From Comamonadaceae bacterium (GTDB lineage: Bacteria > Pseudomonadota > Gammaproteobacteria > Burkholderiales > Burkholderiaceae_C), in assembly GCA_027491035.1 (NCBI GenBank), contig JAIXWZ010000094.1, positions 1 through 36,113 of the forward strand: 36,113 nucleotides of DNA. Reading direction: 5' to 3'. The position numbers and the translations under genes were made by a program. Positions 17,080-26,200 of this stretch are shown here, piece after piece (positions within the stretch are counted from its first letter, which is position 1; every line of letters starts with the position of its first letter). The notes beneath the pieces were generated by a model that was not told the DNA's origin, made no database searches, and saw nothing but the letters and a program-made list of their open reading frames with translations.

Positions 17080-18573
17080 ATGTCGTCAATCATGACGACT
17101 GACGCTCCACTTGCCCGCACCTCCAACGGCCTGCTTCGCGGCAGCAGCGAAAACGGTATTCACGTCTTTCGCAAGGTCCCTTACGCAGCGCCGCCAGTCG
17201 GCGCTCTGCGCTTTGCCCGGCCCGCACCGGTCGAGTCTTGGCAAGGTGAGCGTGATGCGACGCAACACGGGCCAGTGCCCTTGCAGCCCGTGTCGCGACT
17301 GCGCGCGGCCATGGGTGACTTTCAAGCGGATCAGGGCGAAGACTGCCTGTCGCTGACCATCACCACACCCGGCGTTGACAAGGGCCGCCGCCCGGTCCTG
17401 ATCTGGTTGCATGGCGGCGCCTTCTGGACAGGGGCCGGCTCCATCGACTGGTACTCGGGCGCGTCCCTCTCACATCATGGTGACATGGTGGTGGTGGGGG
17501 TCAATTACCGGCTGGGCGCACTGGGATTCCTGGACATTCCCGGCGTGTCCGACCCCAATCTTGGCCTGCACGATCAGATCGCAGCCCTTGAGTGGGTGCA
17601 TCGGGAAATCGAGCGCTTCGGCGGTGACCCCGACAACATCACCGTGGCAGGCCAGTCTGCGGGGGGGCTGTCGATCCTGGCCATGCTGGGGCATCCGGGT
17701 TGCCGCAAGATGATCCGTCGCGCCATCGTGCAAAGCGCGCCCTTCGGACGCCTGCTCAAGACGCGAGCCGAGTCGCAGGCCATTGCCGCAGCCATCGCCA
17801 AAAAGATAGGGATCACCGATCCCGGGCAATGGCGCACGGTCAGTGCCCAAAGCATCAATGAGGCCCAGCTGGTGGTGGCGCGCAGCATGGCGGCGTTTGC
17901 CAATACCACCCCCGCGTTCATTCCCGTCATCGACCATGAGCTGCTCGGGGAAGACATCATTGGCGCCGCACTGGCCGGCGCGGCCAACTGCGACGTGATG
18001 ATCGGCTACACGCGCGATGAAATGGCCGCGTTCTTCGCACCGGACGAGCAGATCCACCAGGCTTCGCCCGAGCAGTTGCACGCCGTATTCGCCCGGCTCT
18101 TTGGTGCGGCTGCCGACGATGCGATGGCCGAATACCGCCAGCGCGCGCGCGGCCAAGACAACGCGTCGCTTCTGGGGCAGATGCTCGGCGATGCCTCTTT
18201 TGGTGCCGGCGTTTATGAGTTTGCCGAACGACTGGCCGCACTCGGCAGACCTGCGTGGGTGTACCGCTTCGACTGGGCAGCCCCCGACAACCGCTTTGCG
18301 GCTTGCCATTGCTGCGAGCTCCCCTTCATGTTCGACACGCTGCCCGCGTGGCAGGCGCCTATGCTCGAAGGCGGTGAGGCCAGCTCCATGAAGAGACTGG
18401 CCGCGCAGATGCGCGATGCTTGGGCAGCGTTTGCCGCCCGGGGCGATCCTTCCCACCCCGCACTGGCCCATTGGCCCCGCTTTGGGGCAGATAGGCAGAC
18501 CATGCTGTTTGACGTTCACAGTCGGGTGGCCCACGACCCCGCTGGGCGGACGCGGTGGAAATACTGGCCATGA
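17080..18573 (+). CDS. Type B carboxylesterase (para-nitrobenzyl-esterase-like)
   Basis: The 497-aa alpha/beta hydrolase starts RTSNGLLRGSSENGIHVFRKVPYAAPP, a type B carboxylesterase N-terminus. It has the oxyanion HGGAFWTG, nucleophile elbow GQSAGG (Ser 193), Glu about 314 in GYTRDEM and His about 410 in CHCCELPF, a complete triad. It should hydrolyse esters of an aromatic or bulky acid. Start choice is uncertain: ATG 17080 follows AAAGGGGG by ten bases, ATG 17053 and ATG 17092 are alternatives. Its stop overlaps the ABC ATPase start (ATGA), indicating translational coupling with the importer. Confidence 0.9.
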   Translation: MSSIMTTDAPLARTSNGLLRGSSENGIHVFRKVPYAAPPVGALRFARPAPVESWQGERDATQHGPVPLQPVSRLRAAMGDFQADQGEDCLSLTITTPGVDKGRRPVLIWLHGGAFWTGAGSIDWYSGASLSHHGDMVVVGVNYRLGALGFLDIPGVSDPNLGLHDQIAALEWVHREIERFGGDPDNITVAGQSAGGLSILAMLGHPGCRKMIRRAIVQSAPFGRLLKTRAESQAIAAAIAKKIGITDPGQWRTVSAQSINEAQLVVARSMAAFANTTPAFIPVIDHELLGEDIIGAALAGAANCDVMIGYTRDEMAAFFAPDEQIHQASPEQLHAVFARLFGAAADDAMAEYRQRARGQDNASLLGQMLGDASFGAGVYEFAERLAALGRPAWVYRFDWAAPDNRFAACHCCELPFMFDTLPAWQAPMLEGGEASSMKRLAAQMRDAWAAFAARGDPSHPALAHWPRFGADRQTMLFDVHSRVAHDPAGRTRWKYWP

Positions 18574-19340
18574 GCGAGCCCCAAATCCGGTTTGAGGGCG
18601 TTGGGCTCACGCTCGGTGGCGAAGCCATCTACGACGATCTGAGCTTTAGCGTCGAGCGCGGCGAGTTCGTGTGCCTGCTCGGTCCCTCAGGCTGCGGCAA
18701 ATCGACTGCGCTGCGCCTGATCGGCGACTTGCTCGCGGCCAAATCCGGCACCGTGACCGTGGGTGGCAAGCCGCCGTCGCAGGCGTGGCAGGACGTGGCT
18801 TTTGTGTTTCAGTCGCCCCGGCTGGCGCCCTGGCGCAATGCCCTCGAAAACGTGCTGCTGGGCGTCGAGTTGCGAAGCGGGCGCGCCCAAGCGCGTCAAT
18901 CCGAGGCGCGCGCCCGGGAACTGCTGGCGCTGGTGGGACTGTCCGATTCGGCGCACAAGTACCCGTCCATGCTCTCGGGCGGGGAGCGCCAGAGAGTGGC
19001 CATCGCGCGGGCCTTGGCGGTCGATCCCTCCATTGTGCTGATGGATGAGCCGTTTTCGGCGCTCGACCCCAACACCCGCAGGCGCCTGCGCTCCGAGATT
19101 GAAAGCATCTGGCAGCGCACGGGTCGCACCGTGCTGCTGGTGACCCACGACATCGAAGAAGCCATCGTCCTGGCCGATCGCATCGTCCTGCTGTCCAACA
19201 AGCCCACGCGTGTGCTGGAGAGCATTTGCGTCGAGGTTCCACGGCCCAGGCGGCTGTCGGGCCATCCCGACCTGCAAGCGCTCAGGGAGCGCCTGCAGCG
19301 TCTCTTTCAATCCCTTGAGACCCAACCGGAGGAACTTTGA
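18570..19340 (+). CDS. ABC transporter ATP-binding protein, NitT/TauT (SsuB/TauB-like) type
   Basis: The 256-aa ATPase has Walker A GPSGCGKST (38-46), Q-loop FQSPRLAPW, signature LSGGERQR, Walker B IVLMDEPFSALD and the switch His in LLVTHDIEEA. This combination is typical of importers for nitrate, taurine, sulfonates, pyrimidine precursors and aromatic acids. The start is ATG 18570, overlapping the esterase stop by four bases. It would energise the two permeases encoded downstream. Confidence 0.94.
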   Translation: MSEPQIRFEGVGLTLGGEAIYDDLSFSVERGEFVCLLGPSGCGKSTALRLIGDLLAAKSGTVTVGGKPPSQAWQDVAFVFQSPRLAPWRNALENVLLGVELRSGRAQARQSEARARELLALVGLSDSAHKYPSMLSGGERQRVAIARALAVDPSIVLMDEPFSALDPNTRRRLRSEIESIWQRTGRTVLLVTHDIEEAIVLADRIVLLSNKPTRVLESICVEVPRPRRLSGHPDLQALRERLQRLFQSLETQPEEL

Positions 19341-19341
19341 C

Positions 19342-20334
19342 ATGACACTGAGCCGTCGCCATTTCCTGGCTGCATCCACGGCCCCGGCCATTTTGTCGGC
19401 GTCGCCCTTGCGCGCGCAGACCAAACCCAAGGTCAGCTATGCCTACCTTCTCGATCCCGCCTACGACGCCGTGGTGTGGGCGATCAAGAACGGCAAGGTC
19501 CGCTCCAACCTGATCGACGTAGAGGCCACCGGCCTGCTGATCCCCCAATTGCTTCAGGTCACATCCACCAAGCAGTACGACGTCGTCATGACCGCCGTGA
19601 TCGGTGTGCCTGCAGCCGTTGCACGTGGCCTCGAGTTGCGCATCCTGTCTGCCGCGCTTCACACCTCACCGGTGGGCGAAGGCGCTGGGGTGTGGGTCAA
19701 AAAGGGCAGTCCGATCACTTCGCCGAGCGCTCTGAAAGGGCGCACGCTGGGCTCCTATGGCCTGCGATCGACGGGCTACATGTACGTTCGCGAGGCGATT
19801 CGCCTGAAGTTCGGCCTGAACATGGCGCTGGAGGGCGGCGATGTGCGACAGGTCGAAGTCCAGGCTCCCAACCTGCCGGCAGCGCTGGCCACCGGGCAGG
19901 TCGATGCCGCCACGCTCATCCACAGCCAGGCCTGGCGCGCCATGCAAAGCGGCGATTTCGTGAACATCTGCGAGACCAACGCCATCCTCAACGAACGCTA
20001 TGGCCCCCTGGTCTCGGCGGTCAACGTGTCCTACCCCGACCGCCTGGCTCAACGGGCCGAGCACATCATCGAGTTCAACCGCATGCTCAAGGCCTCGGTG
20101 ACCTACGCGCTGAGCAATCGCGATGAGGTGTTCGGTGCGATCGCCAAGCAGGCCAACATCGACCGCGGCTTCCTGGACTGGTGGTTCGACAAGACCACCC
20201 GTGTGCCCGCGGTCTTCGGTGACGAGCATGCCAAGGCTGTCCAGACCGGCTGGAACATCGGGCGTGAACTCGGCATGGTCGCTTCGGTGCCAGATGTTCG
20301 GGCCTACACCTGGGACAAGACCCTGCGTTCATGA
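19342..20334 (+). CDS. ABC transporter substrate-binding protein, NitT/TauT type, Tat-exported
   Basis: The 330-aa periplasmic binding protein has an N-terminal twin-arginine signal, SRRHFLAAS, with probable cleavage near LRAQ about residue 26. The mature part shows the two-lobed NMT1/SsuA-like fold: QYDVVMTAVIGVPAAVARGL, LKGRTLGSYGLRSTGYMYVREA and LPAALATGQVDAATLIHSQAW. Tat export suggests folding before export. GGAGGA precedes the ATG, and its stop overlaps the first permease start by four bases. The ligand cannot be read from the sequence. The neighbouring enzymes point to an aromatic or heteroaromatic acid or ester. Confidence 0.9.
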   Translation: MTLSRRHFLAASTAPAILSASPLRAQTKPKVSYAYLLDPAYDAVVWAIKNGKVRSNLIDVEATGLLIPQLLQVTSTKQYDVVMTAVIGVPAAVARGLELRILSAALHTSPVGEGAGVWVKKGSPITSPSALKGRTLGSYGLRSTGYMYVREAIRLKFGLNMALEGGDVRQVEVQAPNLPAALATGQVDAATLIHSQAWRAMQSGDFVNICETNAILNERYGPLVSAVNVSYPDRLAQRAEHIIEFNRMLKASVTYALSNRDEVFGAIAKQANIDRGFLDWWFDKTTRVPAVFGDEHAKAVQTGWNIGRELGMVASVPDVRAYTWDKTLRS

Positions 20335-21122
20335 GTGCCACAGTCACCGCCCGTCCCGGAGGTCAAACACGGGGCGGGCGCCTTTTGGCGCTTGGCTTTG
20401 TTCTGGCGCTGGTGCTGGCTTGGTATGCGTCGGTCAATCATGTGCCCGCCTACGTGCTGCCCCCGCCGGGCGAGGTTGGTGCTGCCATCCTGAAATTTGC
20501 CACCTCAGCACAGCGTTTGTCCCACCTAGGGGCCACGCTGGCCCACATCGGCTCGGCGATCGCCATTTCTTTTGTGGTGGGCTCTTTTCTGGCGTTTGCT
20601 GCCCATTACGCTCGCTGGAGTGCGCCGTCCATCCACCAGCGTCTGAGCCCCTTTCTGAGTGCGTTTTCCGGCATCGGCTGGACGCTGCTCTCGGTGATCT
20701 GGTTTGGTGTGTCGAGCTTCACGGTGGTTTTCACCATCGTGGTCGTGCTACTGCCCTTTGCCATCGTGAACCTGCGCGAAGGTCTGCTCGCGCTGGACGC
20801 TGAGATCACGGAAATGGGAACCAGCTTCGGGCGCAGGCCCCTGCGCAGCTGGCGCCTGCTGGTGGTGCCCGCGCTGCTGCCCATGGCCGCCGCGACGCTT
20901 CGGATCATGTTCGGCGTCGCATGGAAGGTCACGCTCACCGCCGAATTGTTTGGCGGAGGACGCGGCCTGGGCTACCTGATCAATATGGCGCGCCAAGACT
21001 ACGACACGGCCACCATCTTTGCGGTCATCTTGTTCATCATTGTGGTCGTCACCCTGGCCGATCGGCTGCTTTTTGCGCCGCTCGAACGCCTGACCGCCCG
21101 ACAATTCGCGAGTGCAGCATGA
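20331..21122 (+). CDS. ABC transporter permease 1, NitT/TauT type
   Basis: The 263-aa inner-membrane protein has about six hydrophobic segments and an EAA-type loop (DAEITEMGTSFGRRPLRSWRLLVVPALLP). That loop contacts the ATPase. YVLPPPGEV near the N-terminus is typical of SsuC/TauC permeases. It starts inside the binding-protein stop (ATGA) and ends inside the next permease start (ATGA). It likely forms a heterodimer with permease 2. Confidence 0.93.
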   Translation: MSATVTARPGGQTRGGRLLALGFVLALVLAWYASVNHVPAYVLPPPGEVGAAILKFATSAQRLSHLGATLAHIGSAIAISFVVGSFLAFAAHYARWSAPSIHQRLSPFLSAFSGIGWTLLSVIWFGVSSFTVVFTIVVVLLPFAIVNLREGLLALDAEITEMGTSFGRRPLRSWRLLVVPALLPMAAATLRIMFGVAWKVTLTAELFGGGRGLGYLINMARQDYDTATIFAVILFIIVVVTLADRLLFAPLERLTARQFASAA

Positions 21123-21910
21123 GTTCGGCCTCTGATACCGGTTCCACGCTGAGCCAGGGGCTGACCCGCCGGCCCTGGTCCCTGTGGCTTGCAGACGCCC
21201 TGGTGGTGCTGGCGATCGCGGTCTGGTCGGCCAGTGCAGCCCAGCTGCCCGAATTCGTGCTGCCCGGGCCAACGGCGGTAGGTCTGCGGCTGCTGGACCT
21301 GTTCACCGATGCCGAGTTTTTCATTCACACCGTGGCCTCGACCCTGCGTGTGATCGGCTCCGTGGTCCTGGCTCTGGTGATCGGCGCCACCCTGGCCTTG
21401 ATGGCGCGCGCCTGGCCTTTGCTTGACGGCATCATCAGCGGCTTGATTCAGCCCTTTCTCAGCGCCTTTCCCTCCATCGGCTGGGCCATCCTCGCGGCCA
21501 TCTGGTTCACGCCAGGCCATTTTTCCATCGTCTTTGTTCAGGTCGCCATCCTGGTGCCTTTTTGCATGATCAACGTGGCTGAGGGGCTGCGACAGATCGA
21601 CCGCGAGGTGCTGGAGATGGCCAACAGTTTCACGCGCAGCCGAAAAAGGGTCATCGTTTTGGTGGGGCTGCCGCTGCTGCTGCCCTACCTCATGGGGGCA
21701 CTGCGGATTGCCTACGGCGTCGCCTGGAAGATTGCCCTGGTCGCCGAGTTGCTCGGTTCGACATCGGGGCTGGGCTTTCTGATGCTGCGCGCTCAGGGCT
21801 CAGCCGACCTGACCACGGTCTTGGCTGCATGCCTGGCCATCGTGGCGCTGTTTTTTGCGGGCGAGCGTCTTCTCCTCGATCCGCTGGCCCGGCGCTTTAG
21901 CGTGCGCTGA
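21119..21910 (+). CDS. ABC transporter permease 2, NitT/TauT type
   Basis: The 263-aa protein is a homologue of the upstream permease with the same length and layout: FVLPGPTAVGLRLLDLF, FLSAFPSIGWAILAAIWF and an EAA loop (DREVLEMANSFTRSRKRVIVLVGLPLLLP). The shared motif FLSAF(S/P)(G/S)IGW in both genes suggests an old duplication. ATG 21119 overlaps the previous stop by four bases. Earlier in-frame starts run back through permease 1 in another frame and are rejected. Confidence 0.93.
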   Translation: MSSASDTGSTLSQGLTRRPWSLWLADALVVLAIAVWSASAAQLPEFVLPGPTAVGLRLLDLFTDAEFFIHTVASTLRVIGSVVLALVIGATLALMARAWPLLDGIISGLIQPFLSAFPSIGWAILAAIWFTPGHFSIVFVQVAILVPFCMINVAEGLRQIDREVLEMANSFTRSRKRVIVLVGLPLLLPYLMGALRIAYGVAWKIALVAELLGSTSGLGFLMLRAQGSADLTTVLAACLAIVALFFAGERLLLDPLARRFSVR

Positions 21911-21938
21911 AGCGGCCCGCCGCAGAAAGGTTTTTTCA

Positions 21939-22637
21939 ATGCACCCCGTTGGGATCAGACCCGAGATCATCGATCGCGTGATGGCGCGGCGTGGACGCCT
22001 TCACTGGTTCGACACACTCGACCCCAAGTCCACCGCCTTGGTCGTGATCGACATGCAAAACACTTTTTGTGAGCCAGGCTCGCCCGCAGAAGTGCAGGGA
22101 TCGCGCGGGATCGTTCAGGGCATCAACAGCCTGACTGCACGCCTGCGCTCGATGGGCGTGCCGGTGATCTGGGTGCTGCATGCCAACACCCATGCGCATG
22201 GCCACAGTGACTGGGAGCTGTTTTTCAACCATGTCGTGGCCGGCCAGGTGCGTCAGCGCACCATAGAAGGCCTGGCGCCAGAGCGCCAGCAGGTCTGGAA
22301 GGATTTGCAGACCCACAGCAGCGACATCACCTTGAGCAAAAACCGCTACAGCGCCTTGGTGCCCGGTGCCTCGACGCTTGAGCGGGTGCTGCGCAACCTG
22401 GGCATCGATACCGTCCTCATTGCGGGCACCAAGACCAACATTTGCTGCGAGGCGACGGCGCGCGACGCCATGATGCTGGACTTCAAGGTGGTGATGCTCT
22501 GCGATTGCTGCGCGGCGCTGTCGGACGATGAGCACCGCAGCGCCCTGGAGAACATCATTCAGCAGTTTGGCGACGTGATGACCAGCGACGAGGCACTCGA
22601 CAGGCTGGCAAAAGGCACAGGGCCCTTGTCGCCCTGA
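21939..22637 (+). CDS. Isochorismatase-family cysteine hydrolase (amidohydrolase)
   Basis: The 232-aa protein has the family triad: Asp 38 in VVIDMQNTF, Lys 134 in TLSKNRYSAL and Cys 169 in GTKTNICCEATARDA. The TNxCCExTARDA pattern is close to RutB-like ureidoacrylate hydrolases and other C-N hydrolases (maleamate, N-carbamoylsarcosine) rather than true isochorismatases. It should split an amide or carbamate and release ammonia. It starts 28 bp after permease 2 and is the last gene of the plus-strand operon. It ends 14 bp before the converging dioxygenase gene. Confidence 0.9.
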   Translation: MHPVGIRPEIIDRVMARRGRLHWFDTLDPKSTALVVIDMQNTFCEPGSPAEVQGSRGIVQGINSLTARLRSMGVPVIWVLHANTHAHGHSDWELFFNHVVAGQVRQRTIEGLAPERQQVWKDLQTHSSDITLSKNRYSALVPGASTLERVLRNLGIDTVLIAGTKTNICCEATARDAMMLDFKVVMLCDCCAALSDDEHRSALENIIQQFGDVMTSDEALDRLAKGTGPLSP

Positions 22638-22651
22638 AGCGACGGTCCGCC

Positions 22652-24680
<2,029 letters not shown>

Positions 24681-24684
<4 letters not shown>

Positions 24685-25169
24685 GCGGCAGCGGTCCTCA
24701 TGGCCACCAGGCCCTCGCAGACGGCCTTCACGATGCCCTCGTAGCCGGTGCAGCGGCACAAGTTACCGCTCAGCGCGTGGCGCACCCACTGCGGATCGAT
24801 GGGATCGCAGGCGGCCTCAGGTTCGCCAGCCAGGGCCACGGCGCGCATCAAAAAGCCCGGCGTGCAAAAGCCGCATTGCAGCGCATGGTGACGGCTAAAA
24901 GCCTGCTGCATGGGATGCAGCTCATCGCCCTGGGCCAGGCTTTCCACGGTGTGCAGTGCTCGCCCCTGCATCTGAAGGGCCAGCACGTTGCAGCTTTTGA
25001 TGGGCTTTGCGTCCATCAGCACCGTGCAGGCGCCGCACTGCGCCGTGTCGCAACCCTGATGGGTGCCGGACAGGCCCAGGGGGCCGCGCAAGGCGTCCAC
25101 CAGCAAGGTGTCGGCCTCGAGCCGGGCGCAGTGCTGCGCGCCGTTGATCTGAAGCTTGACGTCGGGCAT
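24681..25169 (-). CDS. Molybdenum hydroxylase 2Fe-2S subunit (CoxS-like)
   Basis: The 162-aa electron-transfer subunit has eight cluster cysteines. The plant-ferredoxin-like site is GCDTAQCGACTV plus a later Cys in IKSCNVLAL; the helical-domain site is CGFCTPG plus CRCTGYEGI. Length and layout match CoxS and related heteroaromatic hydroxylase subunits. It passes electrons from the Mo site to FAD. It lies 22 bp after the aldolase gene and overlaps the FAD subunit gene, so the subunits are made in step. Confidence 0.95.
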
Positions 25170-25191
25170 GGCTGGGGTCCGCGCTTTCGCA

Positions 25192-26172
25192 TCAGGCCAG
25201 ACGCAGGCCGCAGCCCTCGAAGGCTTGGCGTGTGGCGGCCAGCTCGGCCTCGGTCAGGTTGATCAGCGGGCGGCGCACCTGGCCGCCTTGCTGGCCCAGC
25301 AGGTTCTGCCAGGCCTTGGCATGGGCTTGGGGCTTGCCCTTGGGTTTGCTCGCACGAATGGCCTGGCGCACCGGCTCCAGGCTGTCGCGCACCTTGCGCG
25401 CTTGCTCATGCTCGCCAGCAAAGGCCAGTCGTGTGTATTCGTTCATGCGCTGGTCCGCTTGAGTCTGCAACATGTAGGGCGGGGTGGAGCACAGGTAGAG
25501 CTTCCAGCCAAGCTCGATGATGTTGTCCAGCCACTCCGGCTCGTCGGGGTTGCTGACGTGGATCTTGTCGCCCACCAGTTCGGTCAGGCGCGTGTAGCGG
25601 GCCCGGTCGGTGCTGTACTTGATGGCCACGATGTTGGGCAGCTCGGCGATGCGTGCGCACAGCTCGGGGCTCATGACGTAGCCGCAGTCTGGGTGGTTCC
25701 ACATGGCAATGCCAATATCGAGCTGCTCCGAAAGGTAACGGTAATACTCGTAGATGGTCTCGTCGGTGTCGGCGCCGAAGTGCAGCACCGGGCTGTGCAC
25801 GATCACATAGTCGGCGCCGACATGGCGCGAATGGCGAGCCAGGTCCAGCACCACATCCAAGTTGGTGTCCGAGCACGAGGCGACGATGCCGCAGCGGCCA
25901 ATGCCGCCCCGGTCGCCGGCGTCGTGCGCCGCCTCCACCGACAGGTCGATCAGGCGCTTGCGCTCCGCGATCGAGAGGGAAAAGAACTCAGCCTGCTTGC
26001 CGGCAATGAAGAGGCCGCCCAAGTTCAGCTCGCCAATCCAGTGGTCGTAGTTGGCGCGCAAGGCCTTCTCATCTAGGCGCAGCGAGGCGTCAAAAGGGGT
26101 CAGAGCGGCCGCCCACACGCCGACAAAATGTTCGCGGGCGTATTCCTTGGCTTCGGATTTCTTGTAGTCCAT
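25192..26172 (-). CDS. Dihydrodipicolinate synthase-superfamily aldolase/hydratase (not DapA)
   Basis: The 326-aa TIM-barrel protein keeps the Schiff-base lysine (Lys 185 in IVAIKYSTD). It lacks other DapA marks: the GTTGE motif is replaced by AGKQAEF (57-63) and the catalytic tyrosine segment by HSPVLHFG (126-133). So it is probably a class I pyruvate-type aldolase or hydratase-aldolase of a catabolic pathway. Such members include trans-o-hydroxybenzylidenepyruvate hydratase-aldolase. GAGGA lies six bases before the ATG. It is inserted between the Mo subunit gene (28 bp) and the 2Fe-2S subunit gene (22 bp), which ties it to the same pathway. Confidence 0.85.
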   Translation of the reverse strand: MDYKKSEAKEYAREHFVGVWAAALTPFDASLRLDEKALRANYDHWIGELNLGGLFIAGKQAEFFSLSIAERKRLIDLSVEAAHDAGDRGGIGRCGIVASCSDTNLDVVLDLARHSRHVGADYVIVHSPVLHFGADTDETIYEYYRYLSEQLDIGIAMWNHPDCGYVMSPELCARIAELPNIVAIKYSTDRARYTRLTELVGDKIHVSNPDEPEWLDNIIELGWKLYLCSTPPYMLQTQADQRMNEYTRLAFAGEHEQARKVRDSLEPVRQAIRASKPKGKPQAHAKAWQNLLGQQGGQVRRPLINLTEAELAATRQAFEGCGLRLA

Positions 26173-26200
26173 GAGGGGTCCTCTGTTCGTTGGAAGCTGA

